From NCBI GenBank assembly GCA_018662225.1, contig JABJGO010000073.1, positions 47,454 to 111,453 on the forward strand: a stretch of 64,000 bases of DNA. Reading direction: 5' to 3'. Under the pieces are notes generated by a model. That model searched no databases. It was given only the letters and a program-made list of their open reading frames with translations, and was not told where the DNA came from. How positions within the stretch are numbered: position 1 is the stretch's first letter; every line of letters begins with the position of its first letter. The position numbers and the translations under genes were made by a program. The stretch is from Rhodospirillales bacterium. Its GTDB lineage: Bacteria > Pseudomonadota > Alphaproteobacteria > Rhodospirillales > Casp-alpha2. Of this stretch, positions 27,036 to 35,868 are shown piece after piece.

Positions 27036-27918
27036 TCCCCCCAACCGGAACCTAGCCACATTGGTGGGTGGTACCGCTGTGCTGATGTGGGCAACGCTGG
27101 CGCTGTTCACCACCATGACGGGCCAAATTCCACCGTTTCAGTTGGCCGCCATGGCATTCGGGGTGGCGTTTATCCTGTCGTGTGTAAAGTGGGCATTCTC
27201 ACCCCGTGCGGCCGCGCGCGCCCTGTGCCAGCGTCCGGTGGTTTGGCTGTTCGGTGTGGGTGGCCTGTTTGGCTATCATTTCTTCTATTTCATGGCGCTC
27301 AAGAATGCCCCGCCGGTTGAGGCCGGTCTGATCGCCTATATGTGGCCGCTGGCTATTGTGGTGTGCTCGGCACTGCTGCCTGGTGAAACCCTGCGCTGGT
27401 ATCACGTGGTGGGTGCCTTGGCCGGTTTGGTGGGCACGGTTGTTCTGGTCCTGGGGGGTAGTGAAAACGGCATCGGTTTTGATACCCGCTATACACTGGG
27501 TTACGCCATGGCGGTGATGTGCGCTGTCACGTGGACATCGTATTCGCTGATCAGTCGACGGTTCGGATCGGTTCCCACCGATATCGTCGGAGGGTTTTGT
27601 GGGGCGTCCGCCATTCTGTCTTTCGTCTGCCACTTGGCATTTGAAGAAACACTGATGCCGGTCGGTGATCAGTGGTTGGCCGTGCTTGCTTTGGGTATTG
27701 GCCCGGTGGGGGCGGCGTTTTTTACGTGGGATTACGGGGTGAAGAACGGCCATATCCAGGCTCTGGGCGCGTCGTCCTATGCGGCCCCATTGCTATCCAC
27801 AATTCTGTTGATCGCGTTTGGTTACGGCGCATTAACGTGGTCCGTGGGTACGGCGTGCGCTCTAATTGTCGGTGGTGCGGTGGTGGCATCCAAAGACCTG
27901 ATCTGGAGCCAAAATTAA
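27025..27918 (+). CDS. EamA/DMT-family transporter (RhaT/YddG-like)
   Basis: About 297 aa, ten predicted transmembrane helices in two EamA repeats. Typical segments are FGYHFFYFMALKNAPPVEAGLIAYMWPL in the first repeat and ALGASSYAAPLLSTILLIAFGYG in the second. This subgroup resembles aromatic amino acid exporters such as YddG, so amino acid export is plausible. The ATG at 27025 overlaps the oxidase stop; a TTG at 27016 is less likely. It probably moves a substrate or product of the coupled oxidase. Confidence 0.85.
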   Translation: MSINPPNRNLATLVGGTAVLMWATLALFTTMTGQIPPFQLAAMAFGVAFILSCVKWAFSPRAAARALCQRPVVWLFGVGGLFGYHFFYFMALKNAPPVEAGLIAYMWPLAIVVCSALLPGETLRWYHVVGALAGLVGTVVLVLGGSENGIGFDTRYTLGYAMAVMCAVTWTSYSLISRRFGSVPTDIVGGFCGASAILSFVCHLAFEETLMPVGDQWLAVLALGIGPVGAAFFTWDYGVKNGHIQALGASSYAAPLLSTILLIAFGYGALTWSVGTACALIVGGAVVASKDLIWSQN

Positions 27919-27965
27919 TCCGTTGTTAAGGTTTCAAGTGCTTAATCCTGCGCATGGAGGCTCAC

Positions 27966-28076
27966 ATGACGAACACCATGACACGATTAACACCGGCATT
28001 GTTCCGCATCGGATCAGGTATGATTATTGGCTCCGTCCTCGGCGTCCTGGCGATTGCCGCCGCTACGTTGAGCTAG
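27966..28076 (+). CDS. 36-aa single-helix membrane protein
   Basis: Short frame MTNTMTRLTPALF... ending ATLS, with GGAGG at 27957-27960 plus a 5-nt spacer before the ATG. A basic N-terminus precedes one hydrophobic helix (IGSGMIIGSVLGVLAIAAATL) that contains GxxxG-like spacing. It is 47 nt downstream of the EamA gene on the same strand. It may be a small transporter-associated or stress membrane peptide. Family not recognised. Confidence 0.5.
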   Translation: MTNTMTRLTPALFRIGSGMIIGSVLGVLAIAAATLS

Positions 28077-28084
28077 CCCAGCGG

Positions 28085-28693
28085 TTAAACCGGGTCTTTA
28101 GGTTCCGTTGCCATAGCGGACGGGCGCGCTGAGTATGATGCGTACCAATCAGCCAACCGAGGGCAGTTTTCACGCCAATCCCAATCAGGATTCCTGAAAT
28201 CAAACCAGCCTAACGCTGCACAGAATGTAATGTGTGCGAGGGTGACGTCGTTCCCCAGCCCGGCAACATTGTTCTCCATCTCGGTCAGGGACTGTGACTG
28301 GGCTTTCTGTTCGTGCTCAATCCACCCCGGTGATTGTTCATTTTCCGGGCGGCGGCGTTCCGTGATCTGGGACACACCGGCATCAAGGGCACCATCGGCC
28401 AAAGCCTGCATTTTCAACACAAACAAGCGGTCTTCACCACTGGCGGGGATCAGTTTGTCACCGTTATGCAAGGTGTCGAGATATTCACAAATAACCGGAG
28501 AATCATACAGCGTGCTGCCATCATCACGCACCAGCGCCGGAACTTTCCCCAACGGGTTTGCGTTGGCTACTTCGGAATCAGGTCCGGCACCTGCCATGAC
28601 AAGATGTTCGATCTGATCATCCACACCAACTTCGAGGGCCATCATGGTGACTTTGCGAACGTAGGGTGATGTGGGGGAAAAATAGAGTTTCAT
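28085..28693 (-). CDS. glutathione S-transferase family protein
   Basis: 202 aa. The N-terminal thioredoxin-like domain begins MKLYFSPTSPYVRKVTMMALE, with a serine/tyrosine active-site area in SPTSPYVRK and the conserved cis-proline segment LGKVPALVRDDG. An all-helical C-terminal domain follows (WFDFRNPDWDWRENCPRL). AAGGAGAA precedes the start. Divergent from the methyltransferase. Detoxification or glutathione-dependent lyase activity is typical; the substrate is unknown. Confidence 0.9.
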   Translation of the reverse strand: MKLYFSPTSPYVRKVTMMALEVGVDDQIEHLVMAGAGPDSEVANANPLGKVPALVRDDGSTLYDSPVICEYLDTLHNGDKLIPASGEDRLFVLKMQALADGALDAGVSQITERRRPENEQSPGWIEHEQKAQSQSLTEMENNVAGLGNDVTLAHITFCAALGWFDFRNPDWDWRENCPRLADWYASYSARPSAMATEPKDPV

Positions 28694-28764
28694 GGTGTTC
28701 TCCTTGTTTGAGGCGCGTAGGTTATCATTGCCTGCACCCCTTTGGCACGTGTTAAGGTGCGCGA

Positions 28765-29577
28765 ATGTGGACAGATATTGTTGATATCAGGGATTTTTAT
28801 GAAAGTCAGTTGGGGATCGTTGCCCGGCGCATGATCCGTCGCCGGGTGCGCGAGTTCTGGCCGGACGTCACCGGTATGCGGGTTCTGGGTTTGGGATTCG
28901 CCACGCCGTACCTGCGCCCTCTTATGGATGAAGCCGATCGCACCATCGCCGCCATGCCCGCCCAACAGGGCGTGTTGCACTGGCCGGCTGATGCTGATGG
29001 CCTGACGGTGCTGACCGATGAAATGGAATTGCCATTCGATGACCTGAGCATAGACCGGGTGCTGCTGGTTCATGGGTTGGAAAGTGCCGAGCCGGTGCGA
29101 CCCTTGTTGCGTGAAATTTGGCGGGTCTTGTCGGGCAGTGGCCGGTTGCTGATCGTTACGCCGAACCGCCGTGGTGTGTGGTCAAGATTGGAACGCACGC
29201 CCTTTGGTCAGGGCCGCCCGTATTCACGTCGTCAATTGTCTAACTTGCTGCGTGACACCATGTTTACGCCCCTACAGACCGAGACAGCCCTGTTCGTGCC
29301 ACCCGTGCGGTCGCGCATGGTGTTATCTTCCAGTGCGGCATGGGAACGTGTTGGCCATGCCGCTTTTTCGCGGTTTGGCGGTGTGTTGTTGTCTGAAGCT
29401 ACCAAGCAAATTTACGCTGGACAGCCTGTGGCACAGAAAGCACGTCGGCGCTATGCAGTGGCCACACAGGGAACGCCGGGGGGGAATTCTCGCGTCGTTG
29501 ACCCGACCATTAACCCCAATGGCCCCAAGGTTGCAGCTCGATCAAGCCGTGATGCGGGCATACGTCTCATTAAATAG
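28765..29577 (+). CDS. class I SAM-dependent methyltransferase
   Basis: 270 aa. Motif I is VLGLGFATPYLRPL, followed by acidic and aromatic positions and the post-motif segment LPFDDLSIDRVLLVHGLE, as in type 11 methyltransferases. The C-terminal ~50 residues are basic and low complexity. It lies 71 nt from the divergent GST gene. Substrate not identifiable; many relatives in alphaproteobacteria are uncharacterised. Confidence 0.82.
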   Translation: MWTDIVDIRDFYESQLGIVARRMIRRRVREFWPDVTGMRVLGLGFATPYLRPLMDEADRTIAAMPAQQGVLHWPADADGLTVLTDEMELPFDDLSIDRVLLVHGLESAEPVRPLLREIWRVLSGSGRLLIVTPNRRGVWSRLERTPFGQGRPYSRRQLSNLLRDTMFTPLQTETALFVPPVRSRMVLSSSAAWERVGHAAFSRFGGVLLSEATKQIYAGQPVAQKARRRYAVATQGTPGGNSRVVDPTINPNGPKVAARSSRDAGIRLIK

Positions 29578-29680
29578 TTCTCGATTTTTGCAAGGTTTCC
29601 TTTGATTTATCCGGGGCGGGCACTTATCTCTATGCGGCTTATCAAACAACTCGAAATACCAATAGTATTATTTAGTAACC

Positions 29681-30556
29681 ATGTCTGACACAAAACCATC
29701 CCTCGATGCCCTGCGTGTTGAGATCGACGAGATCGATAATCAGCTGCATGATCTGATCATGGCGCGCAGCAAGATCATTGAGCGCGTCCGCATGGCCAAA
29801 GAGGGCGAGCGTACAAAAATCAGGCCCGCGCGCGAGGCTGAGATCCTGTACCGCTTGTCTGAACGTCATCAAGGGGTGTTTCCAAAACAAAGTCTGTTCC
29901 GTATGTGGCGTGAGATGATCGTCGGCACACTGGCATTGGAAGCACCGTTTGCCGTGGCCGTACAGGACGTGGTGGGTGAAGACGGCTATGCTGATCTGGC
30001 ACGGGATCATTTTGGATCATTCTCAAACCTGCGCCGCCACGAATCAGCGGCGGCGGTTATCGACATGGTGAATAACGACGAGGTAACAGTCGGTGTGTTG
30101 CCATTTCCGCAACCTCATTCAGACAATGCCTGGTGGCGCTACCTGGCAACAGATGGTGACCAGCGACCCATGATTATGGGCCGTTTGCCGTTCTTCGGTC
30201 GCAGCAACGCGCAGGGGGCCAATTTGGACGCGCTGGTGATCAGCACGGTAAAGCCGGAACCTTCCAGCCGCGATATCAGTGTTTATTCGCTGGATATCGT
30301 GGGTGAGATCAGCCTTCAACGATTGCGTGCGGAAATTGAGGATCAGGGATTCGTGGCTGGCGTTGTCCTTCAGTGGACGGCGCCCGGTAACAGCCCGTAC
30401 AGCCATTTTCTGGTGGAACTCAATGACTTCGTGTCTGAGGACGACGTGCGCCTGATGGCCTTGAACGCCCGTTTGGAAGGTGCCATCGAACGCCATTTCT
30501 GGCTTGGCACCTATTCGGCGCCCATCGAGGGCGATGAACTGGCTGGCGATCAATGA
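29681..30556 (+). CDS. chorismate mutase (AroQ type) with prephenate dehydratase-like remnant
   Basis: 291 aa. Residues about 8-90 are an AroQ chorismate mutase helix bundle (LRVEIDEIDNQLHDLIMARSKI, KIRPAREAEILYRL). The remaining ~190 residues recall the prephenate dehydratase periplasmic-binding fold and ACT region in order (VGVLPFPQ, LPFFGRS, ISVYSLDIVGEISLQRLRAEI). However, no Thr-Arg-Phe catalytic motif is visible. It supplies prephenate for TyrA two genes downstream. Its stop overlaps the hisC-like start by 4 nt. Confidence 0.82.
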   Translation: MSDTKPSLDALRVEIDEIDNQLHDLIMARSKIIERVRMAKEGERTKIRPAREAEILYRLSERHQGVFPKQSLFRMWREMIVGTLALEAPFAVAVQDVVGEDGYADLARDHFGSFSNLRRHESAAAVIDMVNNDEVTVGVLPFPQPHSDNAWWRYLATDGDQRPMIMGRLPFFGRSNAQGANLDALVISTVKPEPSSRDISVYSLDIVGEISLQRLRAEIEDQGFVAGVVLQWTAPGNSPYSHFLVELNDFVSEDDVRLMALNARLEGAIERHFWLGTYSAPIEGDELAGDQ

Positions 30557-31653
30557 GCGCGCCCGTCCCACAACCCGGCATTCTGGACATCGCCGCTTAC
30601 GTCGGTGGTGCATCCGCCATTGCAGGTGCCAAACGGATAATCAAGTTGTCGTCCAATGAAGGCGCGTTCGGGCCAAGCCCCAAGGCTATTGAGGCTGCTC
30701 AGCAATCTGCATCTCACATGCACCGCTACCCGGATGGTGGAGCAACCCAGTTGCGGCAGGCCTTGGCTGATCGTCATGGACTGGATGTGGATCGCATCGT
30801 CTGTGGTGCCGGGTCCGACGAATTGTTGTCGTTGTTGTGTAGTGCTTACGCGGGGCCGGGTGATGAGGTGCTACACAGTGCGCACGGGTTCCTCATGTAT
30901 GCCATCAGTGCCAAGGCCGCAGGGGCTACGCCTGTCGCGGCACCGGAGAAAAATTTGTGCGTGGATGTGGACGCCTTGTTGGACCACGTGACGGACAAGA
31001 CACGTATCGTTTTCGTGGCGAACCCCAATAATCCCACGGGCACGTGTATCCCATCGGCTGAGATTGAACGCCTCTGGCAAGGCCTTCCATCCGATGTTTT
31101 GTTAGTTGTTGACGCTGCCTATGCTGAATTTGTGGACGACCCGGATTACAGCGCGGGGCAGGATCTGGTGGAAAAGGCCGACAATGTTGTTATGACCCGC
31201 ACGTTTTCCAAGCTGTATTCGCTGGGCGGTGCCAGGATCGGCTGGGCCTATTGTTCTGCCCAGATCGCCGATGTGCTGAACCGGGTGCGGGGTCCGTTCA
31301 ATGTAACGTCGACGGCGCTTGCTATGGGTCTAGCCGCCTTGGGCGATGAAGAATTCACAGCCATGGTACGGCGGGAAACCATCCGCATTCGCGACCACGT
31401 CACGGACGATCTGCATAAATTACAGATCAAGACCACAAACAGTGTGGGCAACTTCATCCTGATGAACCCGGGTACCGGCGCAGGCCGTGATGCAGAAGCC
31501 TGTGATGAATTTCTGAAAGCGCGTGGTATTATCGTGCGCCGGGTTACAGGCTATGGCTTGCCGGATTACCTACGTGTAACGGTTGGAACGGAAGAGGAAA
31601 TGTCTGCGTTTCTGGATGCTATACGTGACTTTATGAATGGCGCTGGCTTATGA
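30553..31653 (+). CDS. hisC: histidinol-phosphate/aromatic aminotransferase
   Basis: 366 aa, fold-type I PLP aminotransferase. Conserved segments are KLSSNEGAFGPSP, NPNNPTGTC, and the Schiff-base lysine in TFSKLYSLGGARIGW. Coupled by 4-nt overlaps to chorismate mutase upstream and tyrA downstream, so the main role here is probably tyrosine/phenylalanine transamination, possibly shared with histidine synthesis. No other histidine genes are in the window. Confidence 0.9.
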   Translation: MSAPVPQPGILDIAAYVGGASAIAGAKRIIKLSSNEGAFGPSPKAIEAAQQSASHMHRYPDGGATQLRQALADRHGLDVDRIVCGAGSDELLSLLCSAYAGPGDEVLHSAHGFLMYAISAKAAGATPVAAPEKNLCVDVDALLDHVTDKTRIVFVANPNNPTGTCIPSAEIERLWQGLPSDVLLVVDAAYAEFVDDPDYSAGQDLVEKADNVVMTRTFSKLYSLGGARIGWAYCSAQIADVLNRVRGPFNVTSTALAMGLAALGDEEFTAMVRRETIRIRDHVTDDLHKLQIKTTNSVGNFILMNPGTGAGRDAEACDEFLKARGIIVRRVTGYGLPDYLRVTVGTEEEMSAFLDAIRDFMNGAGL

Positions 31654-32561
31654 GCACTGGAACGATCATGTTTGACCGCGTGGCCTTTGTGGGCTTTGGA
31701 TTGATTGGATCAAGTCTGGCGCGGATCATGATCCGTGACGGCCTTGCGGGTCATATTTCAGTTACCGCGCGTACCCAGGCCACGTTGGATACGGTTACCA
31801 GGCTGGAACTGGCCGATTCTGTGACCCTGGATGCGACCGAAGCTGTCCGTGATGCGGACCTGATCATGATCTGTACGCCTTTGGGGGCTTATGGCGCGGT
31901 CGCCAAAGAAATCGGCCCGCACCTGAAAGACGGCGCGATTGTCAGCGACGTGGGCTCCGCCAAACAAATTGTCAGTCGCGAAATCGTACCGCATATGCCG
32001 GACGGCGTTCATGTGGTGCCGGGACATCCGGTTGCCGGCACAGAAAATTCTGGACCCGAAGCCGGATTTGCTGAGCTTTTCATGGGTCGCAACTGTATTC
32101 TGACACCTGATGATGGCGTTGCGGAACAGGCGATCGAGAAAATATCTGCCTTGTGGAAAGCCGCTGGCATGTCCGTTGAGATGATGTCTGCGCACCACCA
32201 TGACCAAGTGCTGGCCATCACCTCACACCTACCGCAGCTGATCGCCTACACGATTGTGGATACGGCCGAACAGCTGGGCGAAGACCTGAAGCACGAAGTT
32301 ATCAAGTATTCTGCGGGTGGGTTCCGGGACTTCACCCGTATCGCCGCCTCTGATCCCACCATGTGGCGGGACATTTATCTGGAAAACAGCGATGCGCTAT
32401 TGGATATACTTGGGCGTTTTAACGAAGACCTGACGCACATGCGTCGTGCTATTCGCCGCGGTGATGGCGATACCCTGCACGAGGTTTTCACCCGCACCCG
32501 CGCTATCCGTCGTGGCATCATCGATGCCAAACAGGATAAACTTGAAGATCAGAAAACCTGA
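31650..32561 (+). CDS. tyrA: prephenate/arogenate (cyclohexadienyl) dehydrogenase
   Basis: 303 aa. N-terminal NAD-binding fold with VGFGLIGSSLAR, followed by the TyrA segments GHPVAGTENSGPEAG and SHLPQLIAY that bind substrate. Final step toward hydroxyphenylpyruvate or tyrosine. The start overlaps the aminotransferase stop by 4 nt; an ATG at 31668 is an alternative. Third gene of the aromatic amino acid operon. Confidence 0.92.
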   Translation: MSTGTIMFDRVAFVGFGLIGSSLARIMIRDGLAGHISVTARTQATLDTVTRLELADSVTLDATEAVRDADLIMICTPLGAYGAVAKEIGPHLKDGAIVSDVGSAKQIVSREIVPHMPDGVHVVPGHPVAGTENSGPEAGFAELFMGRNCILTPDDGVAEQAIEKISALWKAAGMSVEMMSAHHHDQVLAITSHLPQLIAYTIVDTAEQLGEDLKHEVIKYSAGGFRDFTRIAASDPTMWRDIYLENSDALLDILGRFNEDLTHMRRAIRRGDGDTLHEVFTRTRAIRRGIIDAKQDKLEDQKT

Positions 32562-32585
32562 TCCCATAGCCAGTTACATTGTCAC

Positions 32586-33194
32586 TTACATAGATAACCC
32601 GGCGGTTCCGACGACCGCATCATATAGATCACCCGTTGGTGTGTTGAATATGATGCTGGCATCGGCGTCTGCGTCCAGCCAACTGCCGCGATTGAACTCG
32701 GCCTCCAACTGTCCGCTGCGCCAACCCGAATAGGCGAAGAAGACCATATAGTCTTCAGGGCCCTGCCCAGCGGCTACAGATTCCAGAACATCCGGATCAC
32801 GAGTCCAGGCCACACCATCCCCCAGGTTCTCGCTACCGTCTCCGCGATAGTCACTGGAATGCACGACGATAACCACATTGGGACCTACCGGGCCGCCTTG
32901 ATGGAGATCGATGGGGTCAGCCAAGGCCGCCTCATTCACGGTCTGGGGTTTAATGCCAAGCCCGGCGATCAGTTTGCCAAAGGTACCAGACCCAATCACA
33001 CGGTTGAGTACCACCCCAAGGGCTCCGTTGGCATCGTGTTCCAGGATCAGGATAACGGTATCGGCAAATCGGGAATCGCGCATATCGTCACCGGCCACAA
33101 GCAGGCGTCCGGTCAGGTACTGCCCCGCCATGGACGGCGGCGTGAGCAGGAGGGCGGCCAGAAACAGCACGGCGAACTGGAATGATCTAGACAT
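32586..33194 (-). CDS. YqgE/AlgH-family protein with signal peptide
   Basis: Domain of the UPF0301 (YqgE/AlgH) family: GQYLTGRLLVAGDDMRDSRF, then DTVILILEHDANGALGVVLNR, and GYSGW-like FFAYSGWRSGQLEAE. Unlike the usual cytoplasmic members it starts with a basic-hydrophobic leader, RSFQFAVLFLAALLLTPPSMA, followed by GQ, a typical signal peptidase I site. Start taken at MSRSFQFAV. Predicted periplasmic, 202 aa. Downstream of the DUF2125 gene by 27 nt. Confidence 0.85.
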   Translation of the reverse strand: MSRSFQFAVLFLAALLLTPPSMAGQYLTGRLLVAGDDMRDSRFADTVILILEHDANGALGVVLNRVIGSGTFGKLIAGLGIKPQTVNEAALADPIDLHQGGPVGPNVVIVVHSSDYRGDGSENLGDGVAWTRDPDVLESVAAGQGPEDYMVFFAYSGWRSGQLEAEFNRGSWLDADADASIIFNTPTGDLYDAVVGTAGLSM

Positions 33195-33221
33195 GTGGCG
33201 ATGGTAACACAAAATGACGCC

Positions 33222-34232
33222 TTATTCTGCCCATTGAACAGGCGGGACGCGGGTTAGCTTCAATGGCCCGGCATACAGGAATCGATCCTGAATACTGATG
33301 GGTATTTCCAAGGTGTTTTGGTTGGTGGTGGAATCTGTTTGGGCCAAGGCACTCAGAACAAATTTGGCGGTCAGGGCTTCACCATTCCCTAACGTGCCGT
33401 TATATTCAAGGATGTCGATGATGGCACCAAAGCCCCGGATACGGGCGGTGAAAGCCCCCACGGGCTGTAGCCCCTTGTCCAGTGCCAGCGTGCCTTCGGT
33501 ATGCACGTTCATGGGGCCGTAATCCAACCGAAAACTCCGAACTTCGGCGATACCACCGGCCGCTTGCCAGCGGGATACGGGGGACGTTTTCAGGGCGTGG
33601 GGAAGGGGGCCGTACAACTCAACCTCACCGGCGGCTATGTCGATACGGTTCCCAAGCGACAGTTGCGACAACAAATCGGTTTGAATGCCGTTTAACGAAA
33701 ACCATAGATAGCCGGATCGTTTTTCCAGATCGGTGGATGCTTGCGGGGTAATTTCAGCCTGTATGCGTATGCTGTCGGCGAAAATGCTTTCATCCCGGTC
33801 GTCTCGCAGATTGAGGCCGGTACTGTTGAGGGTGAATGCACCTGAGCTCGAGACGATGCCGCCAAAGGTTTCGCTGTCCAGCCATAGCGTATGTGTGCCT
33901 CCCGTACGGCGTAGCACGATTTCCTGGCTGCCAGGTACGTTGAAGGTCATGGCTCGCCAATCCCATCGCCGCATGGCGAGGTCTACGTGGTCTGTTGACC
34001 ATTGATTGCCGTGCCCATCTGTGGCCGTCAGCTTTTCCAGCTCGACCGCTAATTGGAATGGAAACCCGTTTATGGATAAAGACTGCCACTGCACATCATG
34101 GCCGGGCGGCGGGGTCCAGTTTTCCATCTGGCTGGTGATTTGATCGGCAGTGTAAAACCAGAAGCCAACGTAGCTCATCGCCAGCAAGCCCAGGATGATG
34201 CCAATAATCGTGCGATGCCGAATTTTATTCAT
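33222..34232 (-). CDS. DUF2125-family membrane-anchored protein
   Basis: 336 aa. Start at ATG for MNKIRHRTIIG; the longer frame to 34475 runs into the divergent exporter gene. One N-terminal helix (IIGIILGLLAMSYVGFWFY) anchors a large periplasmic beta-rich domain. The early segment WQSLSINGFPFQLAVELEKL matches the DUF2125 family of alphaproteobacteria, which is related in pattern to AsmA-like proteins. Function unknown; envelope lipid handling is a guess. Likely co-transcribed with the secreted YqgE. Confidence 0.85.
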   Translation of the reverse strand: MNKIRHRTIIGIILGLLAMSYVGFWFYTADQITSQMENWTPPPGHDVQWQSLSINGFPFQLAVELEKLTATDGHGNQWSTDHVDLAMRRWDWRAMTFNVPGSQEIVLRRTGGTHTLWLDSETFGGIVSSSGAFTLNSTGLNLRDDRDESIFADSIRIQAEITPQASTDLEKRSGYLWFSLNGIQTDLLSQLSLGNRIDIAAGEVELYGPLPHALKTSPVSRWQAAGGIAEVRSFRLDYGPMNVHTEGTLALDKGLQPVGAFTARIRGFGAIIDILEYNGTLGNGEALTAKFVLSALAQTDSTTNQNTLEIPISIQDRFLYAGPLKLTRVPPVQWAE

Positions 34233-34362
34233 AGACCAAAACCAACATTCTCTTCGTGCTACGTCAAGTCTCCCATGAATAAAAGCGTGGGTTGCAGAAT
34301 AAGAGGTGAGCGGATAGGTTTCCGCCACCTCCCCCAAAAAAGAAACGCTAGTCTGTAATACC

Positions 34363-35274
34363 ATGTCTGATTCCCGACCACCTGCTCCCGCCCCCGCTCC
34401 TGGCGCTAAACCGTTGTCATTTTGGAGCGACGCGCTGCCGGCTGTGTTTGTGGTGTTGTGGAGCACCGGTTTCATTGGCTCAAAAATGGGCGCGCCCTAT
34501 TCAGAGCCCTTTACGTTTCTTGCTATCCGGTTTGCCATTGCCGCCTTGATTATGGCCATCATTGGCCTGATGTTCCGCGCCACATGGCCGAACACCATAC
34601 CGAGGATATTCCATGCCATCATTGTGGGCCTGCTGGTTCATGGTGTTTATCTGGGTGGTGTGTTCTGGGCTATTGATTACGGCGTGCCAGCCGGTGTCGC
34701 CGCCTTAATTGTTGCCCTGCAACCGATTGTGATCGGGTTTATAGCGCCTTCTTTCCTGGGCGAAAAAGTCTCGTCAAAGCGTTGGTTTGGTCTTGTCCTG
34801 GGCTTCATCGGTGTGGCTCTGGTGGTCTGGCAACAGTTGGATTTCGATGCAGGCGGCAAAGGGGGTTTTGCGGTGTGTGTATTGGCCACGCTGGGGATTG
34901 CAGGCGGTGCGCTGTATCAGAAAAAATTCTGCACGGACGAAGATCTGCGCAGCCATCAGAGTATTCAATTGATGGCGGCAGCTATAGCGCTGGGCGCACT
35001 GTCCTTTCTATTCGAGACGCAGACCATTGAGTGGGCCCCGTCGTTCATCTTTGCATTGGGCTGGTTGACGTTGGTGATGTCTATCGGCACGTTTACACTG
35101 CTTTATGCGTTGATCCGGCGCGGTGCGGCGGCTCAGGTTTCGAGCCTGTTCTATCTGGTGCCGCCGACCGTGGCGTTGATGGCATATTTTCTGTTTGGTG
35201 AAACCCTGAGCGCGCTCGCCATTGTCGGCATGCTTGTTACCGTTGCCGGTGTGGCGCTCGCTACCAAACAATAG
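34363..35274 (+). CDS. EamA/DMT-family transporter
   Basis: 303 aa, about ten transmembrane helices. A proline-rich N-terminus (PPAPAPAPGAK) precedes FVVLWSTGFIGSKMGAPYSEPFTF, typical of the EamA first helix, and the second repeat has YLVPPTVALMAYFLFGETLS. Divergent from the DUF2125 gene and followed by a gamma-glutamylcyclotransferase 13 nt later, so they may form an operon. Exported metabolite unknown. Confidence 0.87.
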   Translation: MSDSRPPAPAPAPGAKPLSFWSDALPAVFVVLWSTGFIGSKMGAPYSEPFTFLAIRFAIAALIMAIIGLMFRATWPNTIPRIFHAIIVGLLVHGVYLGGVFWAIDYGVPAGVAALIVALQPIVIGFIAPSFLGEKVSSKRWFGLVLGFIGVALVVWQQLDFDAGGKGGFAVCVLATLGIAGGALYQKKFCTDEDLRSHQSIQLMAAAIALGALSFLFETQTIEWAPSFIFALGWLTLVMSIGTFTLLYALIRRGAAAQVSSLFYLVPPTVALMAYFLFGETLSALAIVGMLVTVAGVALATKQ

Positions 35275-35287
35275 TAAGACTCATTCC

Positions 35288-35851
35288 ATGACAACATTGA
35301 ACGAGACCATGGGGCTGTTACCGGCCGATCATGATCGGACCGGGTTATGGGTGTTCGCCTACGGGTCGCTTATGTGGCGACCGGATTTCGATCATGATGA
35401 AGTGCGCGACGGCCTGATGCGCGGCTATCACCGGGGGCTGTGCCTGTATTCCCATCAATACCGGGGGACACCTGATGTGCCAGGCCTCGTGTTCGGGCTG
35501 GATCGGGGTGGCAGTTGCCGTGGCCGCGCTTTGCATGTGACGCCTGATCAGGTCACATCAGTAACCACGTATTTGTATGAGCGGGAAATGATCAACCGGG
35601 TTTACCTGCCGCGCATGGCGACGGTGGCAACGCCTGAGGGAGATATCAAAGCGCTCGCCTTTATTGCAGATCGCGACCACCATCAATACGCTGGCGCATT
35701 GGAAGATGGGGAAGCCGTCAGGTTGATCAGACAGGGCGTGGGCCATGGCGGGGCCTGTATCGATTATCTGGAAAATACGGCGCAGCATTTACGCGACCTG
35801 AATATCTACGATAGTCAGCTTGAGCGGCTGCTGGCGTTAGCCATCAAATAA
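35288..35851 (+). CDS. gamma-glutamylcyclotransferase (ChaC-like)
   Basis: 187 aa. The substrate-binding loop WVFAYGSLMWRPDF and the catalytic glutamate region (YLYEREMINRVYLPR) match ChaC-type enzymes, which release 5-oxoproline from glutathione or gamma-glutamyl peptides. Start at MTTLNETMG; the frame extends upstream into the exporter but lacks support. Cytoplasmic. Follows the EamA exporter by 13 nt. Confidence 0.9.
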   Translation: MTTLNETMGLLPADHDRTGLWVFAYGSLMWRPDFDHDEVRDGLMRGYHRGLCLYSHQYRGTPDVPGLVFGLDRGGSCRGRALHVTPDQVTSVTTYLYEREMINRVYLPRMATVATPEGDIKALAFIADRDHHQYAGALEDGEAVRLIRQGVGHGGACIDYLENTAQHLRDLNIYDSQLERLLALAIK

Positions 35852-35868
35852 TCCATTACGCTGCGGAA

